Source: UBA6136 sp044237765
Lineage (GTDB): Bacteria > Pseudomonadota > Gammaproteobacteria > Methylococcales > Methylococcaceae
Assembly: GCA_044237765.1 (NCBI GenBank)
Contig: JBIIEQ010000057.1
Location: 1 to 22,181 of the forward strand
DNA length: 22,181 bases
Reading direction: 5' to 3'
Shown: one piece after another, positions 1-6,640 of the stretch
How positions within the stretch are numbered: position 1 is the first letter of the stretch
How the letters are laid out: the number at the start of each line of letters is the position of its first letter
Program-made: the position numbers and the translations under genes
Notes under the pieces: model-generated
What the model saw: only the letters and a program-made list of their open reading frames with translations
Told to the model about the DNA's origin: nothing
The model's database searches: none

Positions 1-2
1 TT

Positions 3-92
3 GAACCCATCGGGTATATCCCGCCGGCCGAGGCTGAGGCAAACTATTGGCGGGAACTCGACCAAAAGGCCGAGATCGCCCACTCAACTTAA
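3..92 (+). CDS. IS3-family transposase OrfB, C-terminal fragment (partial at left edge)
   Basis: Frame 3 encodes 29 residues and a TAA stop (90-92). It includes the segment IGYIPPAEAEANYW, which is the typical extreme C-terminus of IS3-family integrase-core (DDE, rve) transposases. The catalytic DDE region lies outside the window, so activity cannot be judged. The family assignment rests on this recognised tail and on the IS-like terminus just downstream. The longer plus-strand frame that starts at base 1 is a shadow. Confidence 0.75.
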   Translation, partial: EPIGYIPPAEAEANYWRELDQKAEIAHST

Positions 93-106
93 ACCAAACA
101 GCCTCC

Positions 107-2896
107 TCAATTCCCGGGGCGGTTCAGAGCAAATAACTCGCGGCGCAATTTGCTGCGCTTGGTTTCAAGTTCGCGCTGCTGCTTTTGGTGCGCCAGTTTT
201 TCTTCCAGTGTGGGAGATGTTGCCGCTGTACGTCGCACGTCCTTGATCTCAGCATCAATACCCTTGATCTCCTGCTCCAACCCTAACTTCAGGTCATCCG
301 CCCAAGCATCGAGTTTTTCAACCTCCTGCTCAAAGTAACCAAGGTTGCGCTGATTGATCTCTCGTAAGAGTGCGGTCTTGCGAGCCTCCATATCTTCCGC
401 GAGGCCAATGCCTGCGCTGAATAACCCAGCTGATTGCGTATGCGCAGGCAGGCGCAGCAGTTTTTCCGGATCATTCTCCGCGAGTGCAATGCCATCCGCT
501 GTACTGGCGGCCACTACCAAATGTTGCTCTTGGTTGCCCAGCGCCTCGACCGACACCAGTTTCAATGTGAGCCACCCTGTCTTGCCCCGATAGGCCTTGA
601 GCGTGCTGATCTGCGTACCATAGGCGTCGTAGTCAAAGATGAGTCGTGTGCTGGCGAGTTGACGGGTTTTCGCTTGGCTGGCAACCCAGATGGCGAGAGG
701 ATGTCCGATCCGGTAGATGTGTGCATCGCCGGAGCGTCGGGGAAGCTCGTAGCGTCCTAGATCGATGCCGTCGAGGGCCGCTTCCGGTGCGCTCTGAAGG
801 ACGAATCCATCGTCGTCAAAAGTGGCGCATTCGGCCAACTCTGCCCTGGTCAGATCCATGAGCATTCGTTCGTACTTGCTGCGTGCGGCGCGACTGTCCT
901 CCGCGCGGACGCGCAGCTTGTCTTGGACTTCCTCGTCGAAGTTCTCGAGCAAGATCTGGCGCGTCTTGACCATCGCCTCGCTGATCTCGCCCGAGAGGTC
1001 GAGTTGCAGCTGTTCGAAGCTGGCCTTGATGGCGGCCGGTTCGCGGCAGTTTTGATAGATGTCGGCGATGCGCCGTTCGAAGTCCACGCCCGAGCCGATG
1101 GCACCCAGCACCTCATCGCTGGCTCCGAAAACGCCCTCGAAGAGCTGAAACTTTTGCGCCAGCAGCTCATAGACACGCGCGTCTGCCTCGTTGCTGCGGT
1201 CGACGAAATTCACCACCACCACGTCGAACTTCTGGCCATACCGATGGCAGCGCCCGATGCGTTGTTCGATGCGCTGCGGATTCCAGGGCAGGTCGTAGTT
1301 GATGACCAATGAGCAGAACTGGAGGTTGATGCCTTCGGCACCGGCCTCGGTAGCAATCATCACCGTGCCGCGCTCCTTGAAGTGCTCGACCAATGCAGCC
1401 CGGGTGTCGGCAGTCTTCGAGCCGGTGATGCGATCCGTTCCCTCGTGGCGCTTGAGCCAGTCTTTGTAGACGGCCTGGGCCCGGGCATCGCTGTTGGTGC
1501 CGTTGAATAGCACGATGCCTTCCCCGTAGGACGTGTCCGCCAAGAGCGAGAGGAGGTATTCCTGCGTGCGCTTTGACTCGGTGAAGATGATGGCTTTCTT
1601 GGCCGCGCCGAGACGCTCCAGCTCTGAAAACGCTCGATCCAGCGCGGTCAACAACGCTTTGCCCTTGGAGTTGTCGCGGATGTTAGTCGCCAGCGTCTTG
1701 AAATGCCGAAGCTCGGCAATCTCCTGCGCTACGGCATTGCGCTCGTTGGGCGTCGGCGGCGCTGTGCTTGTGCCTTGCTTTTTCTGCTCGTCGGCGCGTT
1801 CTTCTTCTATTTGGTCGAGCGACTCATAGTCTTCGTCGAGCACGTCGGCAAGATCCGGAACGTCCGAGGATTCGTCAAGCTCCCCTTGCAGACGCTTAGC
1901 CATTGTCTCCAGGGCCCCGGCAATGGCGTGGGTGGAGGAAGCAAGCAGCTTCCAAAGCACTAGGGAGATCAACTGGCGCTGACCCTCCGGTAGCGCCTTG
2001 AGGTTGGGGCGCCGCAGGTAATCAGCAACGAGGCTCGACAGCTCCCGTTCCTCGGAGGACGGGGTGAACTCCTCAACGATGGCTCTGCGCGCGGTGTACG
2101 GGACGTACTGTTGAACTTGGCGGCGCAGAGTTCGCTTGCAGACCGGGCCCAGTCGAGTTCGCAGTGCGGCGAATGCCTGCTCTCTGGGCTGGGCGGTGAA
2201 TTGGGATCGAAAGCTGTCGATGTCGCCGAAGACTCGGTCATCGATCATGCTGACCAAGCCATACAGCTCCAGCAGCGAGTTTTGCAGCGGCGTGGCGGTC
2301 AGCAGCACCTTGGAGTGGACATGGGCCAGCGCTTCTTTCAGCGTCTTGGCGATGACGTTGCTGGTCTTGTAGACATTGCGCAGACGATGCGCTTCGTCGA
2401 GGACGACCAAGTCCCAAGCGATGTCTTTGATGTCATCTGCTTTCGACCTCGCAAACTGGTACGAGCAGATGACCGGCCCCGATGCCATCAGGAATGGGTT
2501 CTGGCGTTCCTGCTTGCGGATGGTGTTGTAGTTCTTGGCCTCAAGGATCTGGCCCTGCAGACTGAACTTGTCCTGCAGCTCTTGATGCCATTGCTTGCGC
2601 AAGTTGGCGGGCACGATGATCAGGATGCGGCGACGGCGCTCGGCCCAGCGCTGCGAGATGACGAGACCAGCCTCGATGGTCTTTCCGAGCCCGACTTCGT
2701 CCGCCAGGATGACGCCGCGCGACAGCGGATTGCTGCAGGCGAATATCGCCGCCTCGACTTGATGTGGGTTGAGGTCAACCTGTGAGTCCACGAGGGTGGA
2801 TGCCAACGACTCGACCGTGTCGCCTGCCGCACGCCGCGTCAAAAGCCACGCGTAGTAAAGACTTTGATGCGGCGTCAAAAGATGATGCGTTGCCAA
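107..2896 (-). CDS. SNF2-family DEAD/DEAH helicase, defence-island type; C-terminus replaced by IS sequence
   Basis: An ATP-dependent DNA translocase/helicase of the SNF2/HepA superfamily, 929 residues from the chosen start. Seen: Walker A DEVGLGKT (about 66-73), DEAH box (167-170), LTATP motif III (199-203), motif V TEAGAEGINLQ (516-526), motif VI QRIEQRIGRCHRYGQ (541-555), and a charged coiled-coil-like C-terminal region. From family knowledge, close relatives start at a LTPHQ...LTRR segment and often sit beside DNA methyltransferases in restriction or DISARM-like defence loci. The start is TTG at 2896, six bases after the Shine-Dalgarno AGGGGAG; a frame from 3034 would overlap ppk deeply. 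The frame ends Leu-Asn-Arg-Pro-Gly-Asn-stop, where the last five residues come from the IS terminus, so the native tail (perhaps some tens of residues) is missing. The ATPase core is intact; function is uncertain. It begins 31 bases after ppk in the same direction. Confidence 0.85.
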   Translation of the reverse strand: MATHHLLTPHQSLYYAWLLTRRAAGDTVESLASTLVDSQVDLNPHQVEAAIFACSNPLSRGVILADEVGLGKTIEAGLVISQRWAERRRRILIIVPANLRKQWHQELQDKFSLQGQILEAKNYNTIRKQERQNPFLMASGPVICSYQFARSKADDIKDIAWDLVVLDEAHRLRNVYKTSNVIAKTLKEALAHVHSKVLLTATPLQNSLLELYGLVSMIDDRVFGDIDSFRSQFTAQPREQAFAALRTRLGPVCKRTLRRQVQQYVPYTARRAIVEEFTPSSEERELSSLVADYLRRPNLKALPEGQRQLISLVLWKLLASSTHAIAGALETMAKRLQGELDESSDVPDLADVLDEDYESLDQIEEERADEQKKQGTSTAPPTPNERNAVAQEIAELRHFKTLATNIRDNSKGKALLTALDRAFSELERLGAAKKAIIFTESKRTQEYLLSLLADTSYGEGIVLFNGTNSDARAQAVYKDWLKRHEGTDRITGSKTADTRAALVEHFKERGTVMIATEAGAEGINLQFCSLVINYDLPWNPQRIEQRIGRCHRYGQKFDVVVVNFVDRSNEADARVYELLAQKFQLFEGVFGASDEVLGAIGSGVDFERRIADIYQNCREPAAIKASFEQLQLDLSGEISEAMVKTRQILLENFDEEVQDKLRVRAEDSRAARSKYERMLMDLTRAELAECATFDDDGFVLQSAPEAALDGIDLGRYELPRRSGDAHIYRIGHPLAIWVASQAKTRQLASTRLIFDYDAYGTQISTLKAYRGKTGWLTLKLVSVEALGNQEQHLVVAASTADGIALAENDPEKLLRLPAHTQSAGLFSAGIGLAEDMEARKTALLREINQRNLGYFEQEVEKLDAWADDLKLGLEQEIKGIDAEIKDVRRTAATSPTLEEKLAHQKQQRELETKRSKLRRELFALNRPGN
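113..126. repeat. Terminal inverted repeat (right end) of the IS
   Basis: The sequence CCCGGGGCGGTTCA closes the element; its complement begins TGAACCGCCCCGGG. I recall this as a common terminus for one subgroup of IS3-family elements. The partner repeat is outside the window. These bases also encode residues near the C-terminus of the helicase frame (Asn-Arg-Pro-Gly). Confidence 0.6.
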
Positions 2897-2902
2897 CGGC
2901 AA

Positions 2903-2909
2903 CTCCCCT
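2903..2909 (-). promoter_or_regulatory. Shine-Dalgarno of the helicase gene, supporting a TTG start
   Basis: On the minus strand AGGGGAG lies six bases upstream of a TTG at 2896. This fixes the start just before the conserved LTPHQ segment and just downstream of the ppk stop (2928-2930). Confidence 0.6.
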
Positions 2910-2927
2910 ACCTGCTTGCCCAGAATG

Positions 2928-5228
2928 CTAACGCTGCCAGCGCTCCAGCAAGGTGGATTGCGCCTCAAATGGGGGCGCGTCGCTCGTTGCGCGAACATAG
3001 TGACCATCCGGCTGCAGCAGCCAGGCCTGGGCATTGTCGCTCAGGCAGAACTCCAGCTCCTCGCGCACGCGGTCAGCCAATTTGCGCGGCTCGATCGGGA
3101 AGCAGGCTTCGACACGGCGGAACATGTTGCGCGGCAGGAAATCGGCGCTGGCGGCGTAGACCTCGGGGTTGCCGTCGTTTTCGAAGACGAACACACGGCT
3201 ATGTTCGAGGAATCGGCCGATGATGGAGCGCACCTCGATATTGTCGGAGACGCCCGGAATGCCGGGACGCAGACAGCAGATGCCACGAACGATCAACTGG
3301 ATCTTGACGCCAGCCATGGACGCCCGGTACAGGGCCTGAATCAGTTGCGGTTCGGCCACCGCGTTGACCTTGACGATGATGCGCGCCGGTTTGCCGGCCT
3401 GGGCATGTTCCGCCTCGCGCTGGATCTTCTTGATCAGCGTTTGATGCAGGCTGAACGGCGCCTGCAGCAGCTTGTGCAACTTGCCGATCTTGCCAAGACT
3501 GGTGAGCTGCAGAAACACCTTGCGCACGTCCTCGCCAAGTTCCTGATCGGCGCTGAGCAGACCGTAGTCGGTGTAGAGGCGCGCGGTACTGAGATGGTAA
3601 TTGCCGGTACCCAGGTGGGTGTAATAGCGAAGGGTTTTTCCCTCCTGGCGCAGGATCAACAGCATCTTGCCGTGGGTCTTGTAACCGACGATGCCGTACA
3701 CAACCTGGACACCGGCTTCCTGCAGTCGGTTGGCCAGCGAGATATTGGCCTTCTCGTCAAACCGTGCACGCAACTCGACCACAACCGTCACTTCCTTACC
3801 GGCCTTGGCCGCTCTCAGCAGCGCATCAACAATGGGGGAGTTTGCGCCAGTGCGATAAAGCGTCTGCTTGATGGCCACGACATGCGGGTCGTTGCCGGCC
3901 TGGCGGATCAGCTCGATGATGGGCGCGAAGCTTTCATAGGGGTGATGCAGCAAGATATTACGTTTGCGCAGGGCTTCGAACAGGTCATGACCACCAGCCA
4001 ATTCTGCCGGGCCGCCCGCGCTGAACGGGGAATATTTGAGGTCGGGGCGATCAATCAGATCGTACACTTCACGCAGGCGTCCAAGATTGACCGGGCCATT
4101 GACCTGATAGAAACGGTCACGGGTCAAGCCAAACTGGCTTAGCAAATAGTCGACAATTGCCGGCGGACAATGGTCGGTCGCCTCCAGTCGCACCTCATCG
4201 CCGTAATTGCGGCTGGTTAGTTCGCCCTCCAGCGCCCTCAGCAAATCGTCAATTTCCTCTTCGTCCAGATACATCTCGCTGTTGCGGGTGACGCGGAACT
4301 GGTAGAGATGCTTCACCTTCATCCCATGGAACAGCTCCTTGCCGAAAGCGTGAATGATCGACGAGAGAAACACGAAATCGTGTGGTCCGCCGCCGGTTTC
4401 GTCCTGCGGCATTTGAATGATGCGCGGCAGTGAGCGCGGCGCCTGCAGGATGGCCAGCTCAATCTCGCGCCCGAAGGCATCCTTGCCGGACAGTTCGATA
4501 ATGAAGTTGAGGCTCTTGTTGAGAATGCGTGGGAACGGATGTGCCGGATCGAGGCCGATCGGGCTGAGTATGGGCAACAACTGTTCGTCAAAGAAGGCCT
4601 TGAGCCAGTTTTGCTGGGCTACGGTCCAGTCGGCGCGGCGGATGAAACGGATACCCTCGGCGCCCAGCAGCGGCAGCATGACCTCGTTAAGTACGCGGTA
4701 CTGCTCGGCAACCAGGTCATGGGCGCGCTGGCAGATGGCGCTCAAGGTCTCCTGCGGGGTGAGATTGTCGGGTTCGGTCCGGGTCGCGCCCAGCTCGGCA
4801 CGCTGGATTAGGCCGGCAGCGCGCACCTCAAAGAATTCATCAAGATTGGAGCAGGAAATGCAAAGAAAATTGAGCCGTTCCAGCAGGGGGGTGCGCTCGT
4901 CCTTGGCCTGTTCCAGCACTCGCCGGTTGAACTCCAGCAGGCTCAGCTCCTGGTTGATATAAAGCCGCCCATCGGCAAGATCGATGCCACCCTCTTCCAG
5001 TCTCGGCAACGGCATCAATTCATCCTCTTCCCCATTGGGCATTCCCTCACCCACCATGTACTTGGCGGCGCGCACCATGCGGGTCGCCTTGGATTTGCCA
5101 AAGCCGGGAATCTTGATGAGCTGATCGATGTCGGCGTTGGCAAGTTCTTCCACCGAAAAGATGCCGTGTTCGGCGAGGATGGTCCGCGTGGTTTTGCCAA
5201 CCCCTTTGATCTGCCTGGTCGTCGTCAA
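2928..5228 (-). CDS. ppk: Polyphosphate kinase PPK1 with N-terminal helix-hairpin-helix module
   Basis: Reversibly transfers the gamma phosphate of ATP to growing polyphosphate; cytoplasmic or membrane-associated. Seen: 766 residues against about 690 in ordinary PPK1. The PPK1 body begins near residue 90 (LYINQELSLLEFNRRVLEQA). The phosphorylated histidine is in YKTHGKM (His519) and the second conserved histidine is in RFLEHSRVF (His676); RFDEKANI and the RRVEACFPI C-terminal region are also present. Residues about 6-57 form two helix-hairpin-helix-like motifs (GVGKTTRTI and IPGFGKSKATRMV), absent from the E. coli enzyme. The start is TTG at 5228 with GAAAGG seven bases upstream; it includes the whole HhH module, and the next Met (residue 51) would cut it. 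It lies 90 bases downstream of msrB in the same direction, with a Fur-like palindrome in the gap. Confidence 0.95.
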   Translation of the reverse strand: MTTTRQIKGVGKTTRTILAEHGIFSVEELANADIDQLIKIPGFGKSKATRMVRAAKYMVGEGMPNGEEDELMPLPRLEEGGIDLADGRLYINQELSLLEFNRRVLEQAKDERTPLLERLNFLCISCSNLDEFFEVRAAGLIQRAELGATRTEPDNLTPQETLSAICQRAHDLVAEQYRVLNEVMLPLLGAEGIRFIRRADWTVAQQNWLKAFFDEQLLPILSPIGLDPAHPFPRILNKSLNFIIELSGKDAFGREIELAILQAPRSLPRIIQMPQDETGGGPHDFVFLSSIIHAFGKELFHGMKVKHLYQFRVTRNSEMYLDEEEIDDLLRALEGELTSRNYGDEVRLEATDHCPPAIVDYLLSQFGLTRDRFYQVNGPVNLGRLREVYDLIDRPDLKYSPFSAGGPAELAGGHDLFEALRKRNILLHHPYESFAPIIELIRQAGNDPHVVAIKQTLYRTGANSPIVDALLRAAKAGKEVTVVVELRARFDEKANISLANRLQEAGVQVVYGIVGYKTHGKMLLILRQEGKTLRYYTHLGTGNYHLSTARLYTDYGLLSADQELGEDVRKVFLQLTSLGKIGKLHKLLQAPFSLHQTLIKKIQREAEHAQAGKPARIIVKVNAVAEPQLIQALYRASMAGVKIQLIVRGICCLRPGIPGVSDNIEVRSIIGRFLEHSRVFVFENDGNPEVYAASADFLPRNMFRRVEACFPIEPRKLADRVREELEFCLSDNAQAWLLQPDGHYVRATSDAPPFEAQSTLLERWQR

Positions 5229-5235
5229 GGAAATG

Positions 5236-5241
5236 CCTTTC
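5236..5241 (-). promoter_or_regulatory. Ribosome binding site deciding the TTG start of ppk
   Basis: GAAAGG on the minus strand sits seven bases before TTG at 5228. No ATG or GTG start with a good site includes the HhH module, so this supports the extended N-terminus. Confidence 0.55.
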
Positions 5242-5248
5242 AGGTCGT

Positions 5249-5267
5249 GATAATGATCACCATGATA
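5249..5267. promoter_or_regulatory. Fur-box-like palindromic operator candidate upstream of ppk
   Basis: GATAATGATCACCATGATA agrees at 15 of 19 positions, by hand alignment, with the classical Fur consensus GATAATGATAATCATTATC. It overlaps the perfect inverted repeat GTGAT-AATG-ATCAC (5247-5260). It lies 20 bases before the ppk start codon, inside the 90-base msrB-ppk gap, where an operator or promoter could act. The hexamers of a promoter are not clear here. Binding by Fur is an inference. Confidence 0.3.
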
Positions 5268-5318
5268 TCAAGCTAGAACCGCCCGCGAGCATCACCACGG
5301 GTCTTGGCCAGCAACCAA

Positions 5319-5789
5319 TCAGGCGATTGAGTCGTCAGCAAACTGCGCAAGGAATTCCCCGTAGCCTTCCTCCGCCAGTTTTTCTCTGGGTACGAACCGA
5401 ATGGCAGCGGAATTGATGCAGTAACGAAGCCCCGTTGGTGCCGGGCCATCGGTGAAAACATGACCAAGATGCGAATCCGCATGCCGGCTGCGGACTTCGG
5501 TCCGCACCGAAAGCAATGACCGATCCACACGGGTCACGATATGGTCATCGACGATGGGCCGACAGAAGCTGGGCCAGCCGGTGCCGGAATCGAACTTGTC
5601 TGCCGAGCTGAACAGCGGCTCGCCGGACACCACATCGACGTAGATCCCCTTGACGTGATTGTCCCAATAGGGATTTTGAAATGGCCGCTCGGTGCCGTCG
5701 GTCTGGGTGATACGGAATTGCTCGTCGGTCAGCGCCGCGCGCAGTTCCTCGGGGGTGGGTTTCTTGAAACAGGAACAATCCCAGGCCAT
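5319..5789 (-). CDS. msrB: Peptide-methionine (R)-S-oxide reductase MsrB, zinc-less type
   Basis: Repairs methionine-R-sulfoxide in oxidised proteins, recycled by thioredoxin. Seen: 156 residues spanning one SelR/MsrB domain, with GTGWPSFCRP (68-78), DSHLGHVF (105-112) and the catalytic cysteine in LRYCINSAAIRF (Cys124). Cys76 is a candidate resolving cysteine. The two CxxC pairs that bind structural zinc in many MsrB proteins are absent: the corresponding places read IYVDVVSGEPLFSS and EVRSRHADSHLGH. Cys5 and Cys7 at the N-terminus are not in the usual zinc positions. The ATG is preceded by GGAG with eight bases of spacing. It has no export signal, so it is likely cytoplasmic. It heads the minus-strand run msrB-ppk-helicase. 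Confidence 0.95.
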   Translation of the reverse strand: MAWDCSCFKKPTPEELRAALTDEQFRITQTDGTERPFQNPYWDNHVKGIYVDVVSGEPLFSSADKFDSGTGWPSFCRPIVDDHIVTRVDRSLLSVRTEVRSRHADSHLGHVFTDGPAPTGLRYCINSAAIRFVPREKLAEEGYGEFLAQFADDSIA

Positions 5790-5932
5790 TAAAGTGTCTC
5801 CAATCGATTCGTCAGGAAATCAGTCTGACCAGAATGGACGGTCACGATTCCATAAAAGGGCAGCGTAAGCCAAGAAGTTTGCGTCAGGAAGACACCACGA
5901 ATCAATATCGAGCCGGAGCTTGGGCAGGGCAT
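5790..5932. other. Non-coding spacer before the tandem repeats
   Basis: This spacer holds the msrB leader. I see no gene, RNA or clear terminator in it. It is the first part of an 851-base stretch without a gene between msrB and btuB; the remainder holds the repeats, the btuB promoter and the riboswitch. Confidence 0.5.
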
Positions 5933-6052
5933 TGTCATCCTGAGGCTGTGATAGCAGCCGAAAAATCGCAGGCTATGGGCATCGGATGGGAACGGGGGCA
6001 AGGCCTGCCTGGGGGCCATAAGACGAGATCCCTCGCTGCACTCGGGATGACA
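5933..6052 (+). repeat. Interspersed palindromic-ended repeat, copy 1
   Basis: A 120-base unit beginning TGTCATCCTGAG and ending CTCGGGATGACA; the two ends pair over 12 positions with one T-G wobble. An inner segment GGCTGTGATAGCAGCC can form a small hairpin. It matches the following copy at all but about a dozen positions plus two one-base indels. The end motif TCCCTCGCTGCACTCGGGATGACA resembles non-coding interspersed repeats that I recall from many bacterial genomes. No transposase is present, so it could be a MITE-like element or a transcribed structured repeat. Confidence 0.8.
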
Positions 6053-6064
6053 CGGAAAAGGCGG

Positions 6065-6186
6065 TGTCATCCTAAGGCTGCGATAGCAGCCGAAGGATCT
6101 CAGGCTACTGGGCACCGGACGGGAATGGGGGCAAGGCCTGCTTGGGGGGCCGTAGGACGAGATCCCTCGCTGCACTCGGGATGACA
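6065..6186 (+). repeat. Interspersed palindromic-ended repeat, copy 2
   Basis: A 122-base unit in the same orientation as copy 1, after a 12-base spacer. It begins TGTCATCCTAAG and ends CTCGGGATGACA. The inner hairpin is perfect here (GGCTGC-GATA-GCAGCC), where copy 1 has an imperfect version, which suggests that the structure matters. The open reading frame crossing both copies on the minus strand shows no recognisable protein family. Confidence 0.8.
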
Positions 6187-6285
6187 CGAAAGATCCCCGT
6201 GCCATCCCGGAGTCAGAATTCGGCATTCCGGCCTCTCGGAGCGGATGAAGAACCTCTTCAGGGCCAAACTACCAAAATTCTTTCA

Positions 6286-6294
6286 TGCTAAAAT
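6286..6294 (+). promoter_or_regulatory. Extended -10 promoter candidate for the btuB riboswitch leader
   Basis: TGCTAAAAT contains an extended -10 (TG-N-TAAAAT). Transcription would start near 6300-6303, immediately before the first conserved riboswitch bases. No good -35 hexamer is seen at the usual spacing, which is tolerated in extended -10 promoters. Confidence 0.45.
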
Positions 6295-6305
6295 TCGCCC
6301 CGCTT

Positions 6306-6486
6306 TCGAGGTGCCCAGGGTCATTCTTCACCCTGGGTTAAACGGGAAGTCGGTGCGGAGAAATCCAAAGCCGACGCTGCCCCCGCAACGGTAAATCGGT
6401 CAACGCTTGCCACACAGCCACTGTGCATCCGCATGGGAAGGCGGCATGGCGGGTCCAAGGACCACCGATGAGCCCGGATACCGGCC
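6306..6486 (+). ncRNA. Cobalamin (B12) riboswitch
   Basis: Conserved blocks occur in the expected order: GAGGTGCCC (6308-6316), a CCCAGGG/CCCTGGG stem, TTAAACGGGAAGTCGGTGCGG, the core GCTGCCCCCGCAACGGTAA, CCACTGTGC, GGGAAGGCGG, and the B12 box GATGAGCCCGGATACCGGCC ending at 6486. Binding of adenosyl- or related cobalamin is known to repress the downstream gene. The 154 bases between the aptamer and the btuB start hold GC-rich inverted segments, but I see no stem followed by a T-run, so control is more likely translational. The downstream gene is a B12 receptor, which fits. Confidence 0.93.
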
Positions 6487-6640
6487 CCGGAACATTCAAC
6501 CGACCGTTGCGGAGGGCAGCGCCGGCTCGATGTCCGTGGCTGGCTGTGCCTGTCTATTCCTCGTCGATCCGATGCTGTCTGCGTAACTTTCTCTCATGCC
6601 GTGCGGGTGTGCTCGGCTTAACGAAAGGCAGAATCATTAA

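Larger units (their letters stand above)
1..126 (+). mobile_element. Right end of an IS3-family insertion sequence (partial, continues off the left edge)
   Basis: Seen: the segment contains the last 29 codons of an IS3-type OrfB transposase followed by about 34 bases ending in CCCGGGGCGGTTCA. Read on the minus strand this terminus begins TGAACCGCCCCGGG, with the 5'-TG...CA-3' ends typical of IS3-family elements. The inferred element boundary is position 126. The left end lies outside the window, so element length, left inverted repeat and target duplication cannot be assessed. The boundary falls inside the 3' end of the helicase gene, so the element appears inserted there. Confidence in the family is good; the exact end base is inferred. 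Confidence 0.75.

Noticed and set aside
107..2896. Calling the helicase a DISARM DrmD or RapA
   Set aside because: The ATPase motifs fit the wider SNF2/HepA group, but no DISARM partner genes are in view and the domain layout differs from RapA; only the broader family is supported.
2897..3034. Helicase start at the upstream ATG (3034)
   Set aside because: It would overlap the 3' end of ppk by about 107 bases and add residues absent from relatives; TTG 2896 has a clear Shine-Dalgarno at proper spacing.
2916..4142. A 408-codon open frame on the plus strand
   Set aside because: It is antisense to ppk and the 5' end of the helicase region; there is no recognisable domain, while ppk motifs on the other strand are intact.
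5933..6186. CRISPR array
   Set aside because: There are only two units, each 120 bases or longer, with a 12-base spacer; the repeat length and the lack of spacers do not fit CRISPR.
5789..6226. A 145-codon minus-strand frame through the tandem repeats
   Set aside because: Its sequence is translated repeat (Ser/Pro/Arg-rich, duplicated), with no ribosome site or domain; it arises from the two non-coding repeats.
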